Source of the DNA: Alphaproteobacteria bacterium
Lineage (GTDB): Bacteria; Pseudomonadota; Alphaproteobacteria; SP197
NCBI GenBank assembly: GCA_016869675.1
Contig: VGDP01000003.1
Span: forward strand, 90,066-154,065
DNA length: 64,000 nucleotides
Direction: 5' to 3'
Below the pieces are notes generated by a model. That model had not been told where the DNA came from. It saw only the letters and a list, made by a program, of their open reading frames with translations, and made no database searches. Each line of letters opens with the position of its first letter. Within the stretch, counting starts at the first letter, position 1. Below, in pieces: positions 8,620-18,159 of the stretch. The position numbers and the translations under genes are program-made.

Positions 8620-9072
8620 TCAACGCTCGATGACGCTCTTGCGCGCGGACCCGGCGGCGATGGTGGGCCACTCGACGGGCCGGATGGTCCCGGCGCGGGC
8701 CCCGTAGGCCCGCTTGCCAACGGGCGCCGGGTGGGAACCGCGCGCCCTAGCCTCGGTCATGCGGCGGATCGCCTCGTCGAGTCGGGCCGTGGTGGCGCCG
8801 TGCCGGGCGCCCCATCGACGGAGACCACGCGCCGCGAGCATCAGGCCCGCCCCAGGCACGGCGAGGACCAACGCGTCTGCAATAGCCGCCCACATGACAA
8901 CGCCTTCGGGCGCGCCGCGTGGGGCATCGCCCATCAAGGCGATGAACCCGCCAAACAGGATGCCGATGCCGATCAGCAGCATGCCGATGACGCGCACGAG
9001 CGTCGCGAGGCGCTCCAGGACCAGCGTGCGGATCGTGACAGCGTCCGTGCCGTCCGCCATGTGCCGGGTCAC
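8620..9072 (-). CDS. Small membrane protein, copy A
   Basis: A 150-residue product with two or three hydrophobic segments: VIGMLLIGIGILFGGFIALM, then VVMWAAIADALVLAVPGAGLMLA. A basic cytoplasmic-looking tail ends ARKSVIER. The GTG start overlaps the dehydrogenase stop (GTGA), so translation is coupled; ATG at 9060 is an alternative. The layout resembles copy B, and the last eight residues are almost identical. I recognise no family. Coupling suggests expression under whatever controls the dehydrogenase. Confidence 0.6.
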   Translation of the reverse strand: MTRHMADGTDAVTIRTLVLERLATLVRVIGMLLIGIGILFGGFIALMGDAPRGAPEGVVMWAAIADALVLAVPGAGLMLAARGLRRWGARHGATTARLDEAIRRMTEARARGSHPAPVGKRAYGARAGTIRPVEWPTIAAGSARKSVIER

Positions 9073-9836
9073 TTGATCGTATAGCCGCCGTCGACCATCA
9101 GGTTGTGCCCGGTGATGAACGACGCGGCGTCGGAGGCGAGGAAGATCGCCGCGTTGACGAACTCCTCGATGCGGCCGCGCCGCTGCAGGGGCGTGGTGCG
9201 GCGGATTTCCTCCTCCAGGTCGCCTTCACCCGGGTTGACGTCGCCCTCGGGCGGCAGATGGTCGGTGTAGCCACAGTTGACGCTGTTGATGCGGACGTTG
9301 CGATCGCCCCACTCGACCGCGCAGTTGCGCACGATCTGGTCGACGCCGCCCTTGGCCGCGGCGGTCGCCGCCAGGTTGCGGTAGCCGACCACGCTGGAGT
9401 TGGCCGTGAACATCACGACCGCGCCATGACGCTGGGCCAGCATGGGGCGAGCCGCCGCGACCGCCAGGCGGAAATAGCCGGTCAGCTCGGTCGCCAGGCA
9501 GGCGTCCCACATGGCGTCGGTCATGGCCTCGGCCGAACCCATGGACTCGGTCGCCGCGTTGGCCACGGCGATGTCGAGCCGCCCGTAGTGGTCGAGCGTC
9601 GCCTCAACCACGGCATGGCAATCGGCCGAGCGCGTGATGTCGCACCGGCGCGCGATGGCATCGCCGCCAGTCGCGCCGATCGCCTTGGCCGTCGCTTCCA
9701 CGTCGGCGAGCGTGCGGGCGCACACCATGACCTTGGCGCCGGCGCGGGCGAGGCCCAGCGCGACCGCCCTGCCCAGCCCCTTGCCGGCGCCGGAGACCAG
9801 CGCGACCTTGCCCGCGAGCGAGAATGGATTGGTCAC
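9069..9836 (-). CDS. Short-chain dehydrogenase/reductase with an atypical active site
   Basis: A classical-size SDR (255 residues) with the cofactor loop SGAGKGLG at about 15-22, a VANAA segment in place of NNAG at 91-95 and an active-site Ser near 147. The YxxxK motif reads TAAAK: Thr at about 158 stands where the catalytic Tyr belongs, while Lys 162 is kept. The C-terminus GHNLMVDGGYTIK is typical. GTG at 9836 is chosen because it follows an AAGGGG site and matches the family start. ATG at 9875 would overlap the LysR gene upstream. It lies directly downstream of that regulator. Activity may be altered or absent. Confidence 0.85.
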   Translation of the reverse strand: MTNPFSLAGKVALVSGAGKGLGRAVALGLARAGAKVMVCARTLADVEATAKAIGATGGDAIARRCDITRSADCHAVVEATLDHYGRLDIAVANAATESMGSAEAMTDAMWDACLATELTGYFRLAVAAARPMLAQRHGAVVMFTANSSVVGYRNLAATAAAKGGVDQIVRNCAVEWGDRNVRINSVNCGYTDHLPPEGDVNPGEGDLEEEIRRTTPLQRRGRIEEFVNAAIFLASDAASFITGHNLMVDGGYTIK

Positions 9837-9864
9837 GTCTGATCCCCTTCTTAGTCGGTGTTCT

Positions 9865-10791
9865 TCATATTTCATCGGCTTTGGCAGCCATTGTGCAATC
9901 ACCGAGTGCCGCGGTGATCGATGGCACGGCAAATTCGATGAACGCACGGACGGCCGGCGCGACATGGTGGCCCGAAGCCATCACCAGGTGCACCGGAACC
10001 TCTGGCGGTGCGAAGGCGCCAAGCACGGGCACCAAATCGCCACGCCGCAACGCCTTGGTGACCATGTAGGACAGCGCCACGGTGATTCCGTACCCCGCCG
10101 CGGCGCTGCTGAGCGCCGACGCGGTGTCGTTCACGGTCAGGCGCGGAGCGAGCGCGATCGAACGCGGCCGGCCCGCCGACACGTGGTGCCACGCTCCAGC
10201 CGGCATCAAGCCGGTCACGGCGATGACCGCATGGTCGCGCAGATCGGCTGGCACCGCCGGCGAGCCACGGCGCGCCAGATAGTCGGGGCTGGCGACGAGC
10301 AAGCGGCGCACCGCGCCGACCCGGCGCGCCACCAGAGAGGAATCGGGCAGATGGCTGATGCGTATCGCCAGGTCGACGCCTTCCTCGACCATGTCGACGA
10401 TTCGGTCGACCATCAGCACCGTCACGGTCACGAGGGGGTGAACGTCGAGAAACCCGGCAATGATCGGCATCAGGACCGTTCGGCCGAACATGGCCGAGGC
10501 GGTGACGGTCAGGTGCCCGCGCGGCATGACGCCCGCACCGGAGGCGTCGTTCTCCGCATGCTCGATGTCGGCGAGCAGGCGTTGGGCATTCGCCAGGAAC
10601 CGGATACCGGCGTCCGTCAGGCTCAGGCTGCGCGTCGTACGGTGGAACAGCCACGTGTCGATCCGCGATTCGAGCGCGGCCAAGGCGCGGGTCACTGCGG
10701 GCGGCGACAGCCCGAGCGTGCGCGCGACCCTGGACAGTCCGCCCTCGGCGGCGACCGCGACGAACACCTCCATCTCGCGCAGGCGATCCAT
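9865..10791 (-). CDS. LysR-family transcriptional regulator
   Basis: A 308-residue regulator. The N-terminal helix-turn-helix (residues about 1-60) contains LSRVARTLGLSPPAVTRALAALE and the wing FHRTTRSLSLTDAG. A two-lobe effector domain follows from about 90 to 290. It reads away from the flavin-type oxidoreductase gene at 10894. A perfect inverted repeat, TATTCC-N7-GGAATA, sits 4 nt upstream of its start, which suggests autorepression and control of the divergent gene. The downstream dehydrogenase may belong to the same transcript. Confidence 0.92.
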   Translation of the reverse strand: MDRLREMEVFVAVAAEGGLSRVARTLGLSPPAVTRALAALESRIDTWLFHRTTRSLSLTDAGIRFLANAQRLLADIEHAENDASGAGVMPRGHLTVTASAMFGRTVLMPIIAGFLDVHPLVTVTVLMVDRIVDMVEEGVDLAIRISHLPDSSLVARRVGAVRRLLVASPDYLARRGSPAVPADLRDHAVIAVTGLMPAGAWHHVSAGRPRSIALAPRLTVNDTASALSSAAAGYGITVALSYMVTKALRRGDLVPVLGAFAPPEVPVHLVMASGHHVAPAVRAFIEFAVPSITAALGDCTMAAKADEI

Positions 10792-10795
10792 GGAT

Positions 10796-10814
10796 TATTC
10801 CGATTTCAGGAATA
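10796..10814. promoter_or_regulatory. Candidate LysR operator in the divergent promoter
   Basis: TATTCC (10796-10801), a 7-nt spacer, then GGAATA (10809-10814) form a perfect inverted repeat directly beside the LysR start. A third half-site TATTCC lies at 10833-10838, toward the divergent oxidoreductase gene. The position fits autoregulation plus control of the neighbour. Confidence 0.6.
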
Positions 10815-10893
10815 GTCACTTCCGCAAGAAGCGTATTCCTATCGATGGCATTGGCCGCCATGGTGTCGGTGTTCAACCGCGCCGAGGCTCGAA

Positions 10894-11445
10894 ATGGCCC
10901 ACCGCTACGCCGCCATCGCGTTCACGCCACAAGTCCGTGCCGTCCAGGACAAGCTGAGCAGCCGCAAGTCCTACGCCCGCATGGACGACGGCGAGGCCCG
11001 GGGGCATGTCCTGGAACAGGACGAAACCGACTTCATCGCCTCGCAGGAGAGCTTCTACATGGCGACCGTCGGCGCCACGGGCTGGCCCTACGTCCAGCAT
11101 CGAGGCGGACCGGTCGGTCTCGTCCAAGCGCTCGACGCGACCATTATCGGCTTCGCCGACTTCCGCGGCAATCGCCAGTACATCAGTGTCGGAAACCTGA
11201 CGACCGACGACCGCGTGTCGCTGTTCTCCATGGACTACGTGAACCGGCGCCGACTCAAGCTGTTCGGCCGTGCGGCGATGATCGGCGCCGAGCGCCAGGA
11301 TCTGCTGGGCCGGCTCGAACTGCCGGGCTACCGGGCACGTGTCGAACGCGGCGTGATCATCACGGTCGAGGCGTTCGACTGGAATTGTCCCCAACACATC
11401 ACGCCGCGCTACACCCTGGCCGAGATGGAGGTCCTCCCTCGCTAG
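10894..11445 (+). CDS. Pyridoxamine 5'-phosphate oxidase-fold FMN-binding protein
   Basis: The 183-residue protein has the split-barrel flavin-binding fold seen in general stress and PNPOx-like proteins. Visible elements are FYMATVGATGWPYVQHRGGP (about 50-70), the strand pair GFADFRGNRQYISVGNL and the FNC-like WNCPQHITPRY near the end. Members bind FMN or F420 and reduce small molecules or act in stress. It is read divergently from the LysR gene and is its likely target. Its TAG stop shares three bases with the stop of the converging rhodanese gene (CTAG at 11442-11445). Confidence 0.82.
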   Translation: MAHRYAAIAFTPQVRAVQDKLSSRKSYARMDDGEARGHVLEQDETDFIASQESFYMATVGATGWPYVQHRGGPVGLVQALDATIIGFADFRGNRQYISVGNLTTDDRVSLFSMDYVNRRRLKLFGRAAMIGAERQDLLGRLELPGYRARVERGVIITVEAFDWNCPQHITPRYTLAEMEVLPR

Positions 11446-11831
11446 CCCTTGAACGGCTCGGTGGCACCGCCCGCCTGCAACCACGCGTTCATGCCGCCGG
11501 TCAGGTTGACCACGTCGGCGTAGCCCATCTCCTGGAGCGTGCGGCAGGCGAGCGCCGAGCGGCCACCCGCTGCGCAGTTGACCACCAGGCGCTTGGCGCC
11601 GCCGATGGCGGCCTTGTGGCTCGGGCTGGCCGGGTCGGCGTAGACCTCGAGCATGCCGCGCGAGGCGTTCACCGCGCCGGGTATCGTGCCGGTCTTGCGC
11701 AGTTCGTCCGCGTCGCGCACGTCGAGGAAAACGACGCCGGGCTGGCCGACCAGCTTCTTGGCATCGTCGACCGAGACCGCCTTGATGACCGCGTTCGCCT
11801 CGGCGACCATCTGTTGATAGCCCTTGGGCAT
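11442..11831 (-). CDS. Single-domain rhodanese (sulfurtransferase)
   Basis: A 129-residue single rhodanese domain that moves sulfane sulfur to thiols or cyanide. The active-site loop is CAAGGRS, with the catalytic Cys near residue 90. DVRDADELRKTGTIPGAVNASRG is the family-typical substrate-side segment. The open frame extends upstream, but ATG at 11831 has a GAGGA site and starts where homology begins (MPKGYQQMV). It converges on the PNPOx-type gene with overlapping stop codons. Confidence 0.88.
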   Translation of the reverse strand: MPKGYQQMVAEANAVIKAVSVDDAKKLVGQPGVVFLDVRDADELRKTGTIPGAVNASRGMLEVYADPASPSHKAAIGGAKRLVVNCAAGGRSALACRTLQEMGYADVVNLTGGMNAWLQAGGATEPFKG

Positions 11832-11973
11832 ACTGTCCTCGCTCGTGGTTACTGGCCAAGAATAGGCTAATGGCGGCGCCAACGTCACCCCGTGCTTGAT
11901 CGCGGGGCTCCGGAGCGGCAGATTGCGCGGCCCCACGCGCCTCCCTACATGGTGCTAGAACCCCAGGATATCC

Positions 11974-13797
<1,824 letters not shown>

Positions 13798-13857
13798 ACG
13801 TGCGCGGTGCGCGCCAGCGGGCTACCTTGACGGTGTGACCAGGGCGCCCTCGATTCC

Positions 13858-14502
13858 GTGACGCTCGAACCGCGCTTCCTCGACGGGCTGCGCGGCCGGC
13901 TGTTCGTCGTGCGCCGCGCGCCTGCGGCGGACGATCGCGGCATCGACGTCGTGATCGCCCCGCCGTTCGCCGAGGAAATGAACCGCTCGCGCCGCATGAT
14001 GGTGCTGCTGGCGATCGCCCTGGCCGAGCGGGGCTTCGGCTGCCTGGCCGTCGACCCCTTCGGCACCGGCGACAGCGACGGCGATTTCGCCGACGCCCGC
14101 TGAGACGGCTGGGTCGAGGACATGCTGGTGGTGGCGCGCGCGGGCGGTCGGCGCGTCGCGGTGCTGGGACCCCGGCTCAGCGCGCTGCTCGCGGCCGAGC
14201 TGGCGCAGCGCAGCGCGGCTGAACGCCTGGTGCTGTGGCAGCCGGTGGTCAACGGCGAGGCGTTCATGACCCAGGTTCTGCGCCTGCGCCTGGCCGGCGA
14301 CCTGGCCCAGGGCGACGGCGAGCGCACGTCCACCAAGGACGTGCGCGCCCGGCTCGGCGCCGGCGAGGTGCTGGAGTTGGCCGGCTACCCATTTGCGCCC
14401 GAGCTGGTGGCGGGCGAGCCGTTCTGGACACTGCAGGAGACGACCGTGGCGCCGGCCGTGGTCGCGGCCACCGTGGCGCGCCTGACAGGAGGCACGCCAT
14501 GA
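13858..14502 (+). pseudogene. Exosortase A system-associated hydrolase 2, interrupted by TGA
   Basis: Two open stretches in one frame (81 codons from GTG 13858, then 14104 onward) are split by a TGA at 14101-14103. Together they read as the alpha/beta hydrolase called exosortase A-associated hydrolase 2: APPFAEEMNRSRRMM, then DPFGTGDSDGDFADAR, stop, DGWVEDM. From my knowledge of the family a Trp follows ADAR, so TGG to TGA is the likely change. No second indel is visible. The end overlaps the ATG of hydrolase 1 (ATGA), the usual coupled order. It is a recent nonsense mutation, a sequencing error, or is read through. Confidence 0.82.
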
Positions 14503-15344
14503 CGGCGGGCGCGGAAAAGGCGTTCGTCCTCGACCTCGGCGGCGACGCCATGGTCGGCATCCTGCACCCCGCGGCGGCGGCCGATGGGCTGGGCGTCGTG
14601 CTGCCGATGGGCGGGCCGCAGTACCGCGTCGGCAGCCACCGCCAGTTCGTCCTGATCGCCCGCGCCCTCGCCGGGCGCGGGCATCCGGTCGTGCGCTTCG
14701 ACACGCGCGGCATGGGCGACAGCGACGGCGGCTTTCCGGGCTTCGAGGCGATCGACGACGACCAGCGCGCCGCCGTGGACGCCCTGATGGTTCGTTCCCC
14801 CGCCGTACGCCGCGTCGTGCTGTGGGGCCTGTGCGACGCGGCCTCGGCGATCCTGTTCTACGCGCACCAGGATCCGCGCATCGTCGGCGGCGTCCTGGTC
14901 AACCCGTGGGTGTGCACCCTGGAGGGTCAGGCCAAGGCCGAGGTGCGCCACTACTACGGTGGCCGGCTGGCCAGCGGCGCCTTCTGGCGCAAGCTCGCTC
15001 GCGACGAGGTGGCCGTAGGCGCAAGCCTGCGGTCGCTCGTGGGCACGCTCGCGCGCGCCGCGCGCGGCCGGCCGTCGGGCGCACCGAACGCACCCACGCT
15101 GCCCGAACGCATGGCGCACGGCTTCCGCCGTTTCGCCGGTCCGGCCTTGGTCGCCCTGTCGGGCAAGGTCCTGACGGCGCGCGAGTTCGAGGACGCGACG
15201 CGCGGGCCCGCCTGGCAAGGCCTTCTGGAGAACTGGCGCGTCGCGCTGCACCGGTTGCCCAACGCCGACCACACGTTTTCCCAGGCCGCCTGGCGCGCCG
15301 AGGTGATCGACTGGACCGCCGCGTTCCTGCGCGACCTGCGCTGA
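14499..15344 (+). CDS. Exosortase A system-associated hydrolase 1
   Basis: A 281-residue alpha/beta hydrolase recognised from the family signature GGPQYRVGSHRQF (residues about 45-57) and the strand FDTRGMGDSDGG. The nucleophile elbow region reads LWGLCDAASAI, with Cys where Ser is usual in other hydrolases. His lies in NADHTFS near the C-terminus. Members occur in genomes with exosortase A and PEP-CTERM proteins, next to hydrolase 2, as here. An AGGAGG site lies 6 nt before the ATG. Its role in the surface pathway is not established. It converges on the HprK-related kinase gene with 3 nt between the stops. Confidence 0.88.
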   Translation: MTAGAEKAFVLDLGGDAMVGILHPAAAADGLGVVLPMGGPQYRVGSHRQFVLIARALAGRGHPVVRFDTRGMGDSDGGFPGFEAIDDDQRAAVDALMVRSPAVRRVVLWGLCDAASAILFYAHQDPRIVGGVLVNPWVCTLEGQAKAEVRHYYGGRLASGAFWRKLARDEVAVGASLRSLVGTLARAARGRPSGAPNAPTLPERMAHGFRRFAGPALVALSGKVLTAREFEDATRGPAWQGLLENWRVALHRLPNADHTFSQAAWRAEVIDWTAAFLRDLR

Positions 15345-15347
15345 TCG

Positions 15348-16175
15348 TTACAGACGGTCGAGCAGGCCGAGGGCGCCTTCGGCGTCGCCCTCGCCCACCG
15401 CGAGCCACGGCAGCCGGCCCGATTCCGCGTAGGGCTTCAGTGCGCGCACCAGCACCATGGGCGAGGCCATGCCCGTCGTGCCCGACGGCACCAGCTGGCC
15501 CAGCGCGTCGGCCACCGAGATCGTACCCAACGAACTGCGCGGCCCGCGCCCCCGCTCGATCAGCAGCACGGCGCGCGTCGCGTACGCGCCGCCGTAACCG
15601 GCGAAGCCCGGCAGCGAGCGGGCCAGCACGGCACGGCGGTCATCGCCGTGGCGCGCGGCGAACAGCGCGGACCCCGCGCCCCCCGGTACCGCGTCGGCAG
15701 CCTTGATGCCCTCGTCCAGGCGCAGCTTGAGGCACTTGGGAAACGCCGCCAGCGACAGGCCGGCCAGCGCGATGCGGTCATCGCCCAGCACGGTGCGGCC
15801 CTGGCACCAGGCGGCGTGGGCCAGGTAGCTCTTGCCGGCGCGCGGCGCGCCGAGACATGCGACGGCGCCGCCGTTCACGGCGTAGGCACCGGCGTGCAGC
15901 ACCGTGGTCCCGCCTGCGTGGACGAAGGCGTGACCGACGGCCTCGAGCAGCAGCATGCGCGCCGCGGCCAGCGTGGTCGCGTGCACCGTCTGCCCGGCGA
16001 CGCTGACGCGGTAGCCTGAACCGTCGCGGCGCGCGACGACGTGGGCTGAACCCGCGTCGTCCGCCGCGACCGCGTCCAGCGCCAGGAAGCGCGCGAGGAA
16101 CGGACCCGTGTCGGGCCGGTCCGCCTCGACCAGGACCGACTGGCCGCGCCAGCCGAGCCGCCAGCGACGGATCAT
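15348..16175 (-). CDS. HprK-related kinase A
   Basis: The 275-residue protein resembles the C-terminal kinase domain of HPr kinase/phosphorylase without its N-terminal domain. VLHAGAYAV (about 93-100) is followed by the P-loop GAPRAGKS (109-116), then LGDDRIAL with the conserved acidic pair. Such HprK-related proteins travel with a PqqD-like protein in the so-called HPr-rel-A system, usually in PEP-CTERM/exosortase genomes. The substrate is unknown. The ATG overlaps the PqqD-like stop (ATGA). It is the last gene of a tightly packed minus-strand operon that also encodes a PPP-type phosphatase, an obvious opposing activity. Confidence 0.85.
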   Translation of the reverse strand: MIRRWRLGWRGQSVLVEADRPDTGPFLARFLALDAVAADDAGSAHVVARRDGSGYRVSVAGQTVHATTLAAARMLLLEAVGHAFVHAGGTTVLHAGAYAVNGGAVACLGAPRAGKSYLAHAAWCQGRTVLGDDRIALAGLSLAAFPKCLKLRLDEGIKAADAVPGGAGSALFAARHGDDRRAVLARSLPGFAGYGGAYATRAVLLIERGRGPRSSLGTISVADALGQLVPSGTTGMASPMVLVRALKPYAESGRLPWLAVGEGDAEGALGLLDRL

Positions 16176-16438
16176 GGCCCGCGCACGGCCAGCCCCGCCT
16201 CCACCAGCCGATCGAGCGTCGCCGCCACGTCGGCGCGCACGCTGGCGGCATCGGCGCCCGCCGCCGCGAACACCGCGACGAGGTCGTCGAGGCTGGCGCC
16301 TTCGGCCAGCGCGTCCCACACCAGCTGGGCGGTGGCGTTGAGCACCACCACGGCGCGGCTGTCGGGGTTCATGAGGATCAGGTCGTCGGCCAGCGTCTCG
16401 CGGTCGAAGCGCGCCGCCCGGCGATAGATCGCGCTCAC
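16172..16438 (-). CDS. PqqD-family protein of the HPr-rel-A system
   Basis: The 88-residue protein has the PqqD winged-helix pattern: DDLILMNPDSRAVVVLNATAQLVWDAL, then SLDDLVAVFAA, ending with a helix DVAATLDRLVEAGLA. PqqD-like proteins bind peptide substrates and present them to modifying enzymes. In this setting the client may be acted on by the neighbouring kinase. The GTG start at 16438 overlaps the glycosyltransferase stop and its own stop overlaps the kinase ATG, so all three are coupled. Confidence 0.85.
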   Translation of the reverse strand: MSAIYRRAARFDRETLADDLILMNPDSRAVVVLNATAQLVWDALAEGASLDDLVAVFAAAGADAASVRADVAATLDRLVEAGLAVRGP

Positions 16439-17389
16439 GCCGGGCAGGCCTTGCGCAGCACCCCGGCGCGCGCCGCGACCCACGCAGCCACTGCGTCGCG
16501 CCCGGCGCCTTGCAACGCGGCCGGGAACGCGTAGCGGCGGTCGCAGTGGCCGCCCAGCCGGCCGGCAAGTGCGGCGAGCAGCGCCGTGTCCTCGCGGCCC
16601 TCGGCCGTCTCGGCCACCAGCAACGCCAGCGCCGGTGGGACGATATCGGGGTTCTCGGCCAGCAGCAGGCGCGCAGGCGCGACGTAGCCCATGGCGGCCA
16701 GGGCCACGGCCGCCTCGACCCGGCCGTCGATGTCCCCGGACCGCGCGGGGCGCGCCTCGGGGTGGTTGAACGCAGCGAGCCAGGCACGGAACGCGTCGCC
16801 GCCGGTCGCCTGGGCGTAGCGCGCGTCCTCCAGCGCCAGCACCCGGGAATCTTCGCCCCGCCGGCGCGCCGCGGCCGCCAGGGTGGTTGCGCTCCCGTTT
16901 GGCGCGCATGGTCGCGGCGTCGGCGTAGCCGTCGTGCTCGATGATCACGCCGTCCAGGATGAAGGGGTCGCCATCGCCCAGTCCCGTGAGCGTCTCGTGG
17001 ACCGTGCCCGCCCAACGCACGCCTGCGGCGCGCTGCTGTAGCCGGACGATGGGCCGTGGCGTCAGGTCGGCGCGATCGCGGATCCACACGCCGTACGCCG
17101 CGTCGCCCAGCCGCGCGAGGTCGACCGCGCACGCGACCAGCCGCTCGTCGTCGTCGAGCCACAGAAGCCACGGCGCGTCGACCTGGTCGAGCACTTGGTT
17201 GCGCGCGTCGGCGACGTCCTCGCGCCACGTCACCGGCACGACGCGTACCGCGGCGTCGAACGAACCCACGACCCGCTGGCAGGTGGAACCGACCACCACC
17301 GGCAGGCCGAACGCGGCAGCCGAGGCGATCGCGGGTCCGGCGGCGGGCTCGTCGCCGGGCGACAGGATGGCCGCCGTCGGTCCGGTCAC
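16435..17389 (-). pseudogene. GT2-type glycosyltransferase with one extra base (frameshifted)
   Basis: The first part (GTG 17389 to about 16888) reads like a family 2 transferase: WREDVADARNQVL, then LLWLDDDERL, then VHETL and IIEHDGYADAATMRAKRERN. The reading then jumps frame and continues as TLAAAARRRGEDSRVLALED into a helical repeat-like C-terminal part ending at 16435. The total length, 955 nt, is one base over a multiple of three. An extra C in AACCACC near 16886 would explain it. The ends overlap both neighbours by 4 nt (GTGA twice), so the gene was an operon member. It may decorate a surface protein or glycan. Confidence 0.75.
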
Positions 17390-18156
17390 GGACCCTTGCC
17401 GGTCTGAAGCAGGGCGCGGCTGTCGTCCTGCAGCACCAGACACGTCAGCACGCCGCTGAAGTAGGCGCCGGTGTCGATACCGATGCGGTTGCCGGCGTCC
17501 ACGGCCTCGGGGTTAATCGAGTGGCCGTGCACCACCACGTGCCCGTGATCGCCGCGCGCGGCTAGAAATTCGTCGCGGATCCACATTAGGTCGAACGGGT
17601 CCTGCGAAGCCAGATCGCCCCCCGGCCGGACGCCGGCGTGGACGAACAGGTAGTCCCCTTCGACGTGATGCAAAGCGAGCGAGCGGTAGAACGCCAAGTG
17701 CGCCGGCGGCAGGGCCGCGCGCAACGACTGCTGCACGTCGTAGGCGGCGCGCATGGCCGCGGCTTCGGTACGTGGGGTCACACCATAGCTGGCCAGGGTC
17801 GCGAGCCCGCCGTTGTAGAACCAGTTGGGCGCGGCGGCGTGATCGTCGAGGAACGCGAGCATCAGGCCCTCGTGGTTGCCCTTGAGGCAGACGCGCTCGA
17901 AGCCGTCATCGTGGGGTCCGAGGATCGCGTCGACGACGCCGCGTGTGTCCAAACCCCGGTCCACATAGTCGCCGAGGTACACGATGACGCGCCGCGCCGC
18001 CGGGTTGGCCAGGGCGTCGGCGCGGATCATGGTGTGCAGTTCGGCCAGCAGATCGGACCGCCCATGGATGTCGCCGATGGCCCAGAGGCGCGTCCCCGGC
18101 GGCAGGATCGCCGCGCGGGGCGGTCGCACAGGGCGTCCGAACAGGCGGCTGAGCAC
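17386..18156 (-). CDS. PPP-type metallophosphatase (serine/threonine phosphatase-like)
   Basis: All PPP signatures are present in 256 residues: GDIHG (28-32), GDYVDRG (62-68), GNHE (93-96) and HGH near 214, plus a late His/Asp (GIDTGAYFSG). These bind two metal ions and remove phosphate from Ser/Thr, Tyr or small molecules. GTG at 18156 is 3 nt after the stop of the chimeric membrane gene, and its end overlaps the glycosyltransferase start. Placed in one operon with an HprK-type kinase, it is a candidate for reversing the kinase reaction. Confidence 0.9.
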   Translation of the reverse strand: MLSRLFGRPVRPPRAAILPPGTRLWAIGDIHGRSDLLAELHTMIRADALANPAARRVIVYLGDYVDRGLDTRGVVDAILGPHDDGFERVCLKGNHEGLMLAFLDDHAAAPNWFYNGGLATLASYGVTPRTEAAAMRAAYDVQQSLRAALPPAHLAFYRSLALHHVEGDYLFVHAGVRPGGDLASQDPFDLMWIRDEFLAARGDHGHVVVHGHSINPEAVDAGNRIGIDTGAYFSGVLTCLVLQDDSRALLQTGKGP

Positions 18157-18159
18157 CGC

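Noticed and set aside
14101..14103. TGA read as selenocysteine
   Set aside because: No selB, selenocysteine tRNA or hairpin directly downstream is visible, and the family residue is Trp. The SelA-like gene at 30539 is a metabolic enzyme.
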